64,000 bases of DNA from Ursus arctos. Lineage: Eukaryota; Chordata; Mammalia; Carnivora; Ursidae. The translations under genes were made by a program, and so were the position numbers. The notes under the pieces are model-generated. The model was not told the DNA's origin, did not search any database, and saw only the letters and a program-made list of their open reading frames with translations. Within the stretch, counting starts at the first letter, position 1. Each line of letters starts with the position of its first letter. The stretch is taken from the NCBI RefSeq assembly GCF_023065955.2, contig NW_026623008.1, positions 20,704,001 through 20,768,000 of the forward strand, written 5' to 3'. This document shows, piece by piece, positions 11,773 to 23,039 of the stretch.

Positions 11773-11966
11773 TTTATATTTTTTATTTTAATTCATATGA
11801 GAGAGACAGTGAGAGAGGGAACACAAGCAGGGGGAGAGGCAGAGGGAGAGGGAGAAGCAGATTCCCCGCTGAGCAGGGAGCCCGATGTCGGGCTCAATCC
11901 CAGGACCTGGAGATCATGACCTGAGCTGCAGGCAGATGCTTAACCATCTGAGCCACCCAGTTACCC
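11773..11966 (-). mobile_element. Carnivore SINE, full-type
   Basis: TSD CAGTAACTATGTTCTTT (11756-11772) / CAGTAACTATATTCTTT (11967-11983). Confidence 0.93.
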
Positions 11967-11983
11967 CAGTAACTATATTCTTT

Positions 11984-14117
11984 ACACAAAGAAAGCGGAG
12001 AGCTATTTTAGCAATAGATGTGATGGCAGACAGTCATTTTTATCATAGCTGTTAGTATTTTCCACACTTGCTGTACTTTTGAATATAAACTCAACTTGTC
12101 TTGAGTATATGCCAGCAGGCATGAATGTGTTTGAAAGGATCTCATAATTTTATTGTTTTGAATGTATAAGAGAAAGGGGACACATAAATATATTGCTCAA
12201 TATAATGAAGGATTACAAGGGATGAACTCAGTTCTAGTGTAGAAAGTGGTTAGGTTGGATGCCCAGCAAGATAGTGGCAGCAGCTAGGTCGGCTGTATCT
12301 CCTCGAGGGACTTAGACAGGAACTTGTCTGTGACGGGTTCTCACCTAACACTCCTCAAGCTTTCTGGCTATTTTTCTTTGTAAAAGTATCTCATAGCACT
12401 CACCTCTTCTTTCATATTGTTAGTTTGTTGTTTCGTTTTGTTTTTTGAGTTTTTATATTATCTTCCCTATTACTTTTAATCAAACAGGCATTTTCCTGTG
12501 TATCGTTTGGAACTGAGTGAAGTCCATTCAGTGGGTGGGCTAGCAGGATATTTCAAATTTCATTTCTCCTTGCCTCTAGCAAGTAAAGTGACTATGAACG
12601 CCTAGTGGTGCTTAGCTCCATTTCTGAAAGTGTCATCATTAACATATGCTAAATATTATATTGTATGATACATCTGAAATGTCTTGAGGTCTTGTTGATA
12701 TTTCATAATGGGGAGTACACTGTCTTAAAGCACTGATTCTTAAAAGCGATACCATGTATTCACCCATGTGCCACTCCTGGGGGTGCATCCCAGGTACCAC
12801 CGAGGGGAAATTGTTGTGACGGGAGTAAACTTCTAAAAATATGGTCCGGCGTTATAATAACTAGATTCTCTTGCATGTCATGGAAGGAATTAAAGTAGTT
12901 GAGACCCAGGATATGTTCAAGTAAATCGTGCAACTAGAAAGAAAAGAGTCATTGTTCTCTCATCTCGACCTGTTGATTTCAGTAGCCAGAACCCTGTTGG
13001 GCCCACGTCAGTATGCAGCAAAATAATGCATCCAGCAGCCGCTGCTGCAGTCTCTCCGATCATGACAATGGTGTAAATCTGACTTTCACAACAGGTTTCC
13101 CTAGACTCACATCTGTCAACGGAAAAAGATTGAATTCGGCAACTGTTTCTTAAAAAAAAAAAAAAAAAAGTGCTTGTTGATTGTGTATTTTCTTTTATGA
13201 AAAACCATCTACAGTATTAAAAGAAACTTTTTTAAGTGCATATATTAAGCCCGTTTAGCCCCCTGAAAAGAGCATTATTTGCTTCAGATGTGAAATTGTG
13301 TATAATAAGCATGTTAAGTTATTACATGTGATAATATAGTATGTGGTCCTTGATGTATTTCTGTAAAGTAAAGGTTCCACTTTAATTCCAGGATGGTTAT
13401 TCCACATGACTCTTTTTTTCTTCTCCTCTAGACTTCTCCAGAGAACCCTGGGACAGTAGGTGGAGTGCAAAGCTGTATTGTGTTGCCTTCCTGCTTTTTT
13501 TGTTGCTTTCCTGCTTTTATTTATTTTTTTGTTATTATTATTATTCTTGGCCCCGTCTTGGCTGCTCCTTTCTCTGCCACTAAAGCTAACTAACTAAACC
13601 CTGCATGTGTGGTCGTTACGAGGGATTCATGGCTTTTCATTTCAGTCCCGCACGTATACCACGTCAGTTACGTGTTTTGTCATATCCTTAAGATCATGAT
13701 TGTCCCTAAAGTACTATGGTGAGAGGCAAACTGGAATCCCATCTCTACTTTCCAAAAAAGATTTCATTTTAAAGCAGTCTCTGGAATGCCCCAGCCCCAG
13801 GCCCCTGCCAGTGCTCCAAACTGAAGAGAGTCTTGTGAAGGGAAAAAATAATCTGAAAAACAGTTACAAGTAAGGTGTTAACACTTAATATGTTACCCCC
13901 TCTGAACTATTAATGTCCTGAAAGAGGTGGGCAGGGGGAGGGCAGTGTTTAGTAGAGAATGATGACTCACTAAAGATGGAAGTCCCTGTTTCAGTGACAC
14001 GGAAGGCAGTAATGTTTGCTGGGAAAGGCCTCCCCTGTGCCAGGGGGATGAGAAGGGCAACAGCGATAGGCCACACTGGGGTAGGGTCTCATGCATATTG
14101 AAAAGACATCCATATTC
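11984..14117. other. Unique, SINE-free DNA before the first PHACTR4 exon
   Basis: No SINE, L1 or open frame of interest. It holds an A18 run at about 13152 and TTATTATTATT near 13533. Absence of insertions in a window this loaded makes conserved regulatory DNA possible, but no specific element was recognised. Confidence 0.4.
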
Positions 14118-14160
14118 GTGTGTGTGTGTGTGTGTGTGTGTGTGCACGCACGCGCGTGCG
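14118..14160. repeat. (GT)n followed by GC-rich alternating purine/pyrimidine
   Basis: About 13 GT units run into GCACGCACGCGCGTGCG. The whole 43-base tract alternates almost strictly and could adopt Z-form. It lies 265 bases before a PHACTR4 exon. Confidence 0.9.
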
Positions 14161-14425
14161 AGCTGGTTATGATCATCTCATTGAATTTTTGTCCTAAAAC
14201 AGTGTCAGCTTGGTTTGGTTCCTTTTCCCTTTTAGTAATTTATCTGTTGTGGATTTTGATGTTCGGTGTCCGTGTGAAGTCAAGGAATCTGTCTGCATGA
14301 CTGTTTATCATCGCTCTGATCCTTTCCAACTACCACAGGAAGAGAGGGGAAGGGATCTTTCAGAAATTGTGCTGACACAATAAATTGGCTGTTCTTTTCC
14401 CTGTGTGCCTTTCACCACACTACAG

Positions 14426-14599
14426 AAGAAGCCAGCCAGCCCACCGCAGACCCAGGCATGGTCATGGACAGTGTGGAAGCAGGAGACACGACGCCTCCCA
14501 CCAAAAGGAAGAGCAAGTTCTCAGGCTTTGGCAAGATCTTCAAGCCCTGGAAATGGCGGAAAAAAAAAAGTAGTGATAAATTCAAAGAGACATCAGAAG
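14426..14599 (+). CDS. PHACTR4: PHACTR4 coding exon 1 of window (N-terminal, basic region)
   Basis: The acceptor is CTACAG before AAGAAGCC and the donor is GAAG|GTGAGA. The exon holds two bases of a codon begun upstream, 57 full codons and one base. It encodes [11 protein letters not shown], then [18 protein letters not shown] and a lysine/tryptophan-rich basic segment ([12 protein letters not shown]) of the kind that serves as nuclear localisation and actin-sensitive importin-binding signal in PHACTR proteins. The ATG at 14458 is in frame and could start a shorter isoform, but the exon's open 5' phase shows that it is normally internal. Confidence 0.96.
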
Positions 14600-15148
14600 G
14601 TGAGACGTTAAAGATTTAAATATATGTTCGGAATTACAGAGTTTCTTATTTTAGAAGTATCTAACTTTCTCATTCTCTTCCCAAGCTTCTAGAACCCTCT
14701 ATTTGAAGAGGAAATTCAATCTTTTAGGAATAAAACCAAGTGGTCACTCACTAAGCCTTATATACTATAGTCTCATCCCCAGACTGCTATTTTGATGGGA
14801 TTAAAGTTTATCAGGTGGTGAGTGGAGTTCCTGAATGGTAGCAAACCTAAGATGCTTCTTTTTTGACTGACCACTTTCAGAAGAAGTTCATCCACAAATA
14901 CCTTATTATTGAAATGCCAATTAAAAAGGAGCTAAAATTATATCAGGATAGTTTCTTTTGAAAATGCTGCTTTCCCAATAAGATAGGCTGTGAAAGAAAT
15001 TATGCTTTTAAATTTGAAGTTAGTTTTCCTGTTCTTTCCAGAGAATAGAAAACTAAACCACTTTATTCTTTTACCTTTTGAGTTAGAGTGCTTAAAATTG
15101 ACCTTTAACTACCGTATTTCTGAGTGCTGTTTTCCAATTTAATATTAG

Positions 15149-15229
15149 TTTTAGAGCGAAAAATATCTATGCGAAAACCGAGAGAGGAGCTGGTCAAAAG
15201 AGGGGTTCTATTGGAAGACTCCGAGCAGG
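15149..15229 (+). CDS. PHACTR4: PHACTR4 coding exon 2 of window (RPEL-N)
   Basis: The acceptor is AATATTAG and the donor is CAGG|GTGAGT. Residues 58-84 read VLERKISMRKPREELVKRG and onwards. The KPREEL core is the N-terminal RPEL actin-binding motif; its first position is K instead of the usual R, as I recall for PHACTR4. An 8.5 kb intron full of repeats follows. Confidence 0.95.
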
Positions 15230-15458
15230 GTGAGTTTAAAAATAAAATAGCCTATGTCTGTCTCTATACACTTGGTGTTGGATTCTGACTAGACATTTGA
15301 ATTTTCTTTTGTTACTGCTATTGGGAGGGAGGGGAGATTTTTTAAAGCTGGTCATGCATGTAGAATATTTTTGTCAAACTTCTACAAAAGAGAAAAGGAC
15401 AGCTCAGTAGAAGAGTCTACAAAAGCACTGGACAGTTCACTAAAGAATATGTACAAAC

Positions 15459-15562
15459 GGGGCACCCGGCGGCTCAGTCAGTGGAGCATATGACAGTTGA
15501 TTTCAGGGTCATGAGTTTGAGCCCCATGTTGGGTATAGAGATTACTTTAAAAAAATTTTTTT
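15459..15562 (+). mobile_element. Carnivore SINE, head-only
   Basis: Head GGGGCACCCGGCGGCTCAG, then TTGGGTATAGAGATTACTTT and an A/T tail. Confidence 0.85.
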
Positions 15563-15761
15563 AATAGTTTAGCATAATCTGTGGAACCTGGAGATATGCA
15601 AACCTATGTGCAAGCATGTCCAGAACTTGGTATATACTCAACAAAAATATGTATACATGTGTATCAGGAGATGTGTACAAACATGCTTGTAGCAGCAATA
15701 TTTATTAATAACAGGGTAAAATTGGAAGCAACCCAAATGCTCCCTGATGATAAAATATATA

Positions 15762-15972
15762 GGGTTGCCTGGGTGGCTTAGTCAGTTAATGTCCTACTCT
15801 TGATTTCAGCTCAGATCATGATCTCAGGGTCATGAGATTGAGCCCTGCATCGGGCTCTGTGCTAAGCGTGGAGTCTGCTTGGGATTCTCTCTCTCCCTCT
15901 CCCTCTACCCCTCTCCCCGCCCTCCCCCCCCACTCGTGCAGTCCCTCCCTCTCTCTTTCTCTCTCTCTCAAA

Positions 15973-16007
<35 letters not shown>

Positions 16008-16020
16008 ATCTTTTTAAAGA
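15762..16020 (+). mobile_element. Carnivore SINE, full-type with long CT and (AAAT)n tracts
   Basis: Standard head; a CT-rich body of more than 90 bases is followed by about twelve AAAT units. Confidence 0.9.
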
Positions 16021-16349
16021 AATGTCTTCAGACCCCTGAAGCCTCCCTTCCCTCCTAACACACCTCTGCTTCCCCCACAGAGCAATTACTCTTCTAATTC
16101 TTGTGATAATCGTCTGTTTTATTAGTTTAACCACTTAAGCATGCTCTCTAAACACTGTAGTTTAAGATTGCCTGTTTTTTCGTTACACTTATAGAAGTGA
16201 TATGATATATATTCTTTCATGACTGACTTTAATTGCTCAGTATTACTTATGAGAATCATAGCATGCGGTTATAGTGTGTTTTCATTGCTGTGTAATATTT
16301 CATTTTATAAATGTGTCACAAGTTATTTATATATATATATATATATATT

Positions 16350-16543
16350 TTTTTTTTTTTTAAGATTTATTCATTTTTAGGGAGAGAGCATGTGAGGGGG
16401 GCAGGGGTGCATGCAGTTGGAAAAGGAGAGAAACAGACTCCTCTCTGAGCACAGAGCCCAACACAGGGCTTGATCTCACAACCCTGAGATCATGACCTAA
16501 ACCAAAGGCAGACACTTAACCAACTGAGCCATCCAGGCACACC
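16350..16543 (-). mobile_element. Carnivore SINE, full-type
   Basis: Preceded by a (TA)n run and followed by the (TTCC)n microsatellite. The antisense head is GAGCCATCCAGGCACACC. Confidence 0.88.
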
Positions 16544-16553
16544 CTCTGGAAAC

Positions 16554-16612
16554 CTTCCTTCCTTCCTTCCTTCCTTCCTTCCTTCCTTCCTTCCTTCCTT
16601 CCTTCCTTCCTT
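16554..16612. repeat. (TTCC)n microsatellite
   Basis: About fourteen uninterrupted TTCC units between a SINE and an L1 fragment, likely grown from a tail or junction. Confidence 0.95.
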
Positions 16613-16616
16613 TCTT

Positions 16617-17100
16617 TTCAATTAATTAACATATAGTGTATTATCAGTTTCAGAGGTAGAGGTCAGTGATTCATCAGTTGCATATAACACCCAGTGCTCA
16701 TTACATCACGTGCCCATCACCAAGTACACCATCCCCTCACCTACCTCCCCTCTAGTAACCCTCAGATTGTTTCCTGCAGTTACGAGTCTCTTATGGTTTG
16801 TCTCTCTCTCTAATTTCATCGTTTTATTTTTCCCTCCCTTCCCCTATGATCCTGTTTTGTTTCTTAAATTCCACATATGAGTGAAATCATATGATAATTG
16901 TCTTTCTCTGATTTATTTCACTTCGCATAATACCCTCTAGTTCCATCCACGTCGTTGTAAATGGTAAGACTTCAGTTTTTTGATGGCTGAGTAATATTCC
17001 ATTGTGTATATATGTGTGTATATATACACCGCATCTTTATCCATTCATCTGTCAATGGATATCTGGGTTCTTTGCACAGTTTGGCTATTTGGAAACATTT
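16617..17100 (-). mobile_element. Carnivore L1 3' end, 5'-truncated, antisense
   Basis: Begins with the L1 3' UTR in antisense (TTAATTAACATATAGTGTAT, GAGGTAGAGGTCAGTGATTC) and continues into the ORF2 3' end in antisense (GAGTAATATTCCATTGTGTA and TTTATCCATTCATCTGTCAA). Non-coding fragment. Confidence 0.85.
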
Positions 17101-17633
17101 CTTAATGTCCATAATGATCACACAAGTGTCCTTATAACATCTCATTGAAATTTACATTTATGTTTTATACATTTTTCTCTACTAGTGTTATACTTGACAA
17201 TAAAAAACTAAATATAAGGTATTTTGAGAGAATTCAGTGCTATGCTATCTATATTTGATTTATTTAAGGAAGGCAAATATTTTTTGTGGGAATGAAAATA
17301 TCTAGTAAGTGAAGGGAAAATATCAAAACATAAGCAAGAATAACTGATTTTTTTTTTAAGGAATCTCAACTTAGGGGTGTAAATATGAAATGATTTTATT
17401 CTAATAATTACCTCCCAATTTCCTATAGTAAAGGTGGCCATTTTCTTAGTGAGGGGTAAAAAAAAAAGACTGTTCACTCTTCTTTCCAAGTGTCTGCCCT
17501 AACTGCCTGTGATCTTTAACTCTGAAATTCAGTGGCTTGTGAACGATCCTTGGAGCCAACCTTCTCTGTGTCTCTGTATGATCTCAGCTTTGTGCCAGCT
17601 GCAGTACTGCATTGCTTTCCTTTGTTCGTTTTT

Positions 17634-17828
17634 TTAATATATATTTTTTAAATATTTTATTTATTTGTTTTAGACAGAGAGAGACAGTGGGGGGAGGGAC
17701 AATCTCAAGAAGACTCCATGCTGAGTGCCGGGAACCTGATTCAGGGCTCGATCCCGTGACCCCGAGATCATGACCTGAGCCAAAATTAAGAGTTGGATGC
17801 TTAACCAACTGAGCCACCCAGGTGTCCC
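17634..17828 (-). mobile_element. Carnivore SINE, full-type
   Basis: Antisense head GAGCCACCCAGGTGTCCC. It forms an inverted pair with the SINE 36 bases downstream. Confidence 0.92.
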
Positions 17829-17864
17829 TGTTTGATTGAGTTTTTTGACCAAATTTGTCTCCAT

Positions 17865-18063
17865 CGGGGCGCCTGGGTGGCACAGCGGTTGGGCGTCTGC
17901 CTTCGGCTCAGGGCGTGATCCCGGCGTTATGGGATCGAGCCCCACATCAGGCTCCTCCGCTGTGAGCCTGCTTCTTCCTTTCCCGCTCCCCCTGCTTGTG
18001 TTCCCTCTCTCGCTGGCTGTCTCTATCTCTGTCAAATAAATAAATAAAATCTTAAAAAAAAAA
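17865..18063 (+). mobile_element. Carnivore SINE, full-type, young bear-like variant
   Basis: Perfect 14-bp TSD AAATTTGTCTCCAT (17851-17864, 18064-18077). Confidence 0.95.
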
Positions 18064-18400
18064 AAATTTGTCTCCATGCCCAGGTTGCTTCCCTAATCCT
18101 CTGTTTGTCATAAAGATCATGTTTTGGTATTTCAACACTCATTACTTGTTTAATAACGTCAGGACTTTTCTCCAAAGTGTGACTTTTACAAAGCAGCTTA
18201 TCAGAAGAGTTAAGAATACAGTATGTTGGTTGTATTTCACTTCTCTTCATTAGAGTTCCTTTGCATGAGCAAATCTGAAAGCCTAGTTTTAATACTGTAT
18301 CCTATCCATTGTATACCAATGGAATATACTTTTTAGGTTTTGAACCCTGTTAATATATATTGCTTATTCACAAAATTTAATTAAATTATATAGATTGAAG

Positions 18401-18809
18401 TTTTTTTTTAAGATTTATTTATTTTTGGGGTGCCTGGGTGGCTCGGTTGGTTAAACATCTGCCTTCAGTTCAGGTCATGATCCCAGAGTCCTGAGATTGA
18501 GCCCCGCATTGGCTCCCTGCTCAGTAGGGAGCCTGCTTCTCCCTCTTCCACTTTCCCTGCTTGTGCTTGCTCACTCTCTCTCTGTGTCAAATAAATAAAT
18601 AAAATCTTTAAAAAGAAAAGATATTTATTTTAGACAGAGAGCGAGCACAAATGGGGGGAGAAGCAGAGGGAGAAGAAGAGAGAGAATCCCAAGCATACCC
18701 CTCGCTGAGTGCAGAGCCCAACGTGGGGTTTGATCTCACAACCCGAGATCACAACATGAGCTGAAATCAAGAGTTGGGCGCCCAACTGACTGAGCCACCC
18801 AGTTGCCCC
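18401..18809 (-). mobile_element. Carnivore SINE, full-type, host of a nested SINE
   Basis: The antisense tail (18401-18426) and the rest (18619-18809) are separated by a + strand SINE. The flanks TATAGATTGAAG and TATATTGAAGA form its TSD. Confidence 0.9.
18427..18618 (+). mobile_element. Carnivore SINE, full-type, nested
   Basis: Inserted in the antisense T-rich tail of an older SINE of opposite direction, duplicating an AGATTTATTT-like stretch. Confidence 0.92.
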
Positions 18810-18848
18810 TATATTGAAGATTTTTAAATCTCAACTACCTAAAAATTT

Positions 18849-19000
18849 AAAGGGTGGGCAGAGGGAGAGGGAGAGCATCTTAAGCAGGTTCCAGGCTCAG
18901 TACGTAGCCTGTCAGGGGCTCGATCTCACAACCCTGAGATGATGGACCTGAACTGAAATCAAGAGTTGGACGCTTAACCAACTGAGCCACCCAGGCACAG
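18849..19000 (-). mobile_element. Carnivore SINE, lacks the usual T-rich start
   Basis: Antisense body and head (GAGCCACCCAGGCACAG); the tail is missing or diverged. Confidence 0.85.
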
Positions 19001-19252
19001 CTCAAATATATAAAAATTTAACAAAGAAAACAAACATGAAGGAAAATTACTAAAATATTAATTAGCATTAGTTGTTAGGATGCGAATACAGGAGACTTTT
19101 TTTTTTATTTTTCTGAATTTTCTACGTGGTTGGCTATGAGCATGGATAACCAGTTTTTTATGAGACTTTGAATTTTACATTTGGACACAAAATCTTCTGG
19201 GTATTTTAGGTGGTTAACTATAATTGTAATACCTCTGTTGCAGCACCTTTGA

Positions 19253-19259
<7 letters not shown>

Positions 19260-19285
<26 letters not shown>

Positions 19286-19287
19286 TT
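19260..19287. repeat. T28 homopolymer
   Basis: Uninterrupted T run in PHACTR4 intron DNA, with no SINE attached on either side. Confidence 0.95.
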
Positions 19288-20350
19288 GATAATAGCCATT
19301 TCTTACCCCATGCCCTCTCCTGACTCTCACCTTTCTTGCTCACTCACCCACAAACCCCCATACATTACTTGTTTGTTGTTTTTCACCTACGTTCAGTTTC
19401 CTTTGCCGTATGCTTCTTATTGGCTCTTGATCCAAGTTGTTTTTAGCCTACTAGCTCAAAGGCCCAATTGATAAATGAGTTGTAGCCATTGGACAAGATA
19501 CTACTCTGCCAACCAGAGAACTGACCGAAAGCTTTATTCTAGGAAGAAACTCTGAGATAAGCCTCGGGGTCTACCTTATATATCTCCACTTTAGGCCAAA
19601 AGCAACATTTGAACTCTGAAGTCTTTTTCATACTCAGACACAGCTTTTGGCTTAAATATGTATGGTTCTAACTTGCTTATATTATAACGTATTTAATGTT
19701 TTCTGAGATGGGGCAAGGACACTCGTAGATGTTGAAGCCGAATATTGCTTACACTCCACTGTTAGCGTTGTAGAAAACCTTTGCATTAAATATAAGAAAT
19801 TTTAGCAGACGCATAGATCAATGGAACAGAATAAAGAGCCCAGAAGTAAACCCATGGTTATATGCTCAATTAATCTATGACAGAGGAGGCAAGGATACAC
19901 AATGAGGGAAAAATGGTTTCTTCAACAAATGGTACCGGGAAAACAGGATAGCTCCATTCACAGGAATGAAACTGGACCACTTCCTTATGCCATACACAAA
20001 AATAAACTCAAAATGGATTAAAGACCTAAATGTGAGACCTGTAACCATAAAATTCCTAGAAGGAAACACAGGCAGTAAGCTCTTTGGCATCAGCCACAGA
20101 AACATTTTTCTAAGTATGCCTCCTTTGGCAAGGGAAACAAGAGTAAGATTTAAACCATTGGGACTACACCAAAATAAAAACTTTTGCACAGGAAAGGAAA
20201 CCAATAAAACAAAAAGATAACTTACCAAGTGGGGGAAGATATTTGCAAATCCTATATTTGATAAGGGGTTAATATCCAAAATATATAAAGAACTTATACA
20301 ACTCGACACCAAAAAAAAAAAATAACCCTGTTTTAAAAAATGGGCAGAAG

Positions 20351-20530
20351 GGGGCTCCTGGGTGGCTCAGTCAGTTAAGCATCTGATTTTGGCTGAGGTC
20401 ATGATCTCAGGGCCCTGGGATTGAGCCCTGTGTCGGGCTCCTCACTGAGCGGGGAGTCTGCTTCTGCCTATTCCCCTCCCCCTCCTCGTTCTCTCTCTCT
20501 CTCTCAAATAAATAAAATCTTTTGGGGGGG
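20351..20530 (+). mobile_element. Carnivore SINE, full-type, nested in L1
   Basis: Flanked by GGGCAGAAG (20342) and TGGCAGAAG (20531), which restores the L1 text when removed. Confidence 0.92.
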
Positions 20531-20647
20531 TGGCAGAAGACATGAATAGACATTTTCCAAAGAAGACATACAGATGGCCAACAGATATGTGAAAAGATGC
20601 TCGGCATCACTCATCATCAGGGAAATGCAAATCAAAACCACAGTGAG

Positions 20648-20856
20648 GGGCGCCTGGGTGGCACAGCGGTTGGGCCTCTGCCTTCGGCTCAGGGCGTGAT
20701 CCCGGCGTTATGGGATCGAACCCCACATCAGGCTCCTCCGCTATGAGCCTGCTTCTTCCTCTCCCACTCCCCCTGCTTGTGTTCCCTCTCTCGCTGGCTG
20801 TTTCTATCTCTGTTGAATAAATAAATAAAATTAAAAAATATATAAAAAAATAAAAA
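20648..20856 (+). mobile_element. Carnivore SINE, full-type, young, nested in L1
   Basis: Perfect 15-bp TSD CAAAACCACAGTGAG (20633-20647, 20857-20871). Confidence 0.95.
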
Positions 20857-21202
20857 CAAAACCACAGTGAGATACCACCTCACACCTGTCAGAATGGCTA
20901 CAATAAAAAACACAATAAATAACAGGTGTTGGTGAGGATGTGGACAAAAGGAACCCTCATACACTATTGGTGGGAATGCAAGCTGGTGCAACCACTGTGG
21001 AAAATAATGTGAATATTCCTCAAAAAATTAAAAATAGAATTACCATATGATCCAGTAATTTCTCTATTGGGTATTTACCTAAAGAAAATGAAAACGCTTT
21101 CAGAAAGCTATGTTACCCCCATGTTTATTGCAGCATTTTTTAAAATAGCCAGATAGAGAAGCAACACAAGTGTCCATCCATAGATGAATGGATAAAGACT
21201 CT

Positions 21203-21255
21203 GTCTGTGTGTGTGTGTGTGTGTGTGCGCACACACGTGTGCGCACACACACACA
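21203..21255. repeat. (GT)n/(GC)/(AC)n self-complementary tract inside L1
   Basis: Alternating purine/pyrimidine DNA with two TGTGCGCACA palindromic centres, between L1 words GATAAAGACT and AATGGAATATTAC. Confidence 0.92.
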
Positions 21256-21648
21256 ATGGAATATTACTCGGCCTAAAAAAAGAATGATATCTTGCTATTT
21301 GCAACAACAGGGATGAATCTAGAGGATATACTGCTAAGTGAAATAAGTTAGGGAAAGACATACCATATGATTTCAGTCGTATGTGGAATTTAAGAAATAA
21401 AACAAGTGAACAAAGAAAAAAGACACACAGAAAACCAGACTCTGAATATAGAGAACAAACTGGCAGTTGCCGCATGGGAAGTGGGGGCAGGGGTCAGTGA
21501 AATAGATGAAGGGGTTAAGAGCACACTTACCATGATGAGCACTGAATAAGGTATAGAATTGTTGAATCATTATAGTGTACACATGAAACTAACGCTGTAT
21601 TTTATTATACTTGGATTTGAAAACAGATCTTAAAATTTTTTAAAAAGA

Positions 21649-21830
21649 GGGGTGCCTGGGGGCTCAGTCAGTTAAGCGACTGCCTTTGGCTCAGGTCATG
21701 ATCCCGGAGTCCCAGGATTGAGTCCTGCATCAGGCTCCCCAATCTCCAGGGACTCTGCTTCTCCCTCTGACCCTTACCCTCTCGTGCTCTCTCTCACTCT
21801 CTCTCTCTCTCTCAAATAAATACAATCTTT

Positions 21831-21875
<45 letters not shown>

Positions 21876-21880
21876 ATATT
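21649..21880 (+). mobile_element. Carnivore SINE, full-type
   Basis: Inserted near the 3' end of the L1 remnant. The tail is a long (AAAT)n run. Confidence 0.9.
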
Positions 21881-21948
21881 TTTTAAAAGAAAGTTTATTT
21901 GGAAGTAGACAATCCTGAAAAAATAGCTTGAGAAGTAACTGATCACTT

Positions 21949-22139
21949 GATTTCTTTTTAAGATTTTATGTATTTTAGAGCATATGCAAGCAGGCAAGCA
22001 GGGGGGAGAGAGAGGGACAAACAGACTCCGCGCTGAGTGTGAGCCCCATGAGGGACTCAGTCTCACGACCCTGAGATCATGACCTGAGCCGAAATCAAGA
22101 GTCGGTCACTCAACCGACTGAGCCACGCAGGCACCCTGA
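21949..22139 (-). mobile_element. Carnivore SINE, full-type
   Basis: Perfect 13-bp TSD TAACTGATCACTT (21936-21948, 22140-22152). Confidence 0.93.
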
Positions 22140-22152
22140 TAACTGATCACTT

Positions 22153-23039
22153 TTGCATGCATTTTCCTAGTGCATGCTGAGTAGAAACCAGTTAATAATG
22201 TGTCTTAACCTTTCACTGTATGCTTTTCAAAAGTAATAGTCTTTTTTGGCTTTGAAATGATTCCTTGGTTTATATTCTAGAAGGTCCTGTTTCTGTTATG
22301 GCTGGGCTATATTAACATAAGCGATAACTGACTACACTTGCATAGTTGCCATCTTGCAACCTTCCCTGTTTTAAAATAGTTACCAGAATACTTTAGCATT
22401 TCATCTAGTGCTCATTTGCCATAGACTCTTTACTACTTTCAGCCCAGGCTCCACCTCTCGTTGACACTGCATCGAGAATGATCCTGTCCAATCTAGTAGG
22501 AGGTCGGGGTGAGGGAGACTGGTCTCTGAGAACTTGAGGGACTAACTCAAGAATCACTAAAATGATACTACCCAGAGGGTCTCACTGTGGAAAGCCAAAA
22601 TGGAAACCGTCTAGAGAGCAACCATTTCTAGTCCCCATGACACTAGGAGGTGAGACGGAGTTTAAGTCTCTAACCTCAGTTTTCTCAGTTCCCTCCTCCA
22701 AAGGAGGCTAGGGAAGCTCAGTGGTAACTGGCAATGTTTGTCGAACTGTTCTGTGCAGGAATCTTACCTGCAGTGTCCCTAGTGACGAGTGGTCCTCCCA
22801 AAGCCTCCAGCCTAGGGATCATTCCTGCACTTTAGTTTGTCGGCATGTTTCTTGTCTCTCACTTTGAGCTCTGGTCGGTCTACCAGTCCGCCCCTTGCTC
22901 CGTATTCCTAATGCCTGGCACCCTCTGTGTCTCACCTTTATTCCAGCAGTAGCTCGTCGGTAGCTTTTCCTGTTCCGGTCCCCGCCGGACCCACCCTGCT
23001 CTCAGCTGTCACATTTAACCTTCGAAAAGACAGATCAGA
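22153..23039. other. Unique intron DNA, no recognised element
   Basis: No SINE or L1 and no credible coding frame. Composition becomes less AT-rich towards the next PHACTR4 exon. Confidence 0.4.

Larger units (their letters stand above)
19803..21648 (+). mobile_element. L1 remnant (ORF2 3' end and 3' UTR) with two nested SINEs
   Basis: Sense sequence of the ORF2 C-terminal part: the frame at 19966 reads MKLDHFLMPYTKINSKWIKD and then LNVRPVTIKFLEGNTGSK, matching the L1 ORF2 end. Later AATGGAATATTACTCGGCC occurs at 21256, then a 3' UTR-like stretch. Stops and frameshifts abolish function. SINEs interrupt it at 20351 and 20648. Confidence 0.9.

Noticed and set aside
1..14425. The upstream PHACTR4 exon encoding the N-terminal residues
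   Set aside because: ATGAAGGATCCTCTGG at 47 has some likeness to a Met-x-Asp-Pro start but lacks a proper donor and the expected residues; the true exon is likely upstream.
16554..16612. CRISPR-like or other ordered array
   Set aside because: Simple (TTCC)n microsatellite in a vertebrate nuclear genome, without spacers.
19875..20312. 145-residue - strand frame
   Set aside because: Antisense shadow of the L1 ORF2 remnant; the + strand gives recognisable ORF2 residues.
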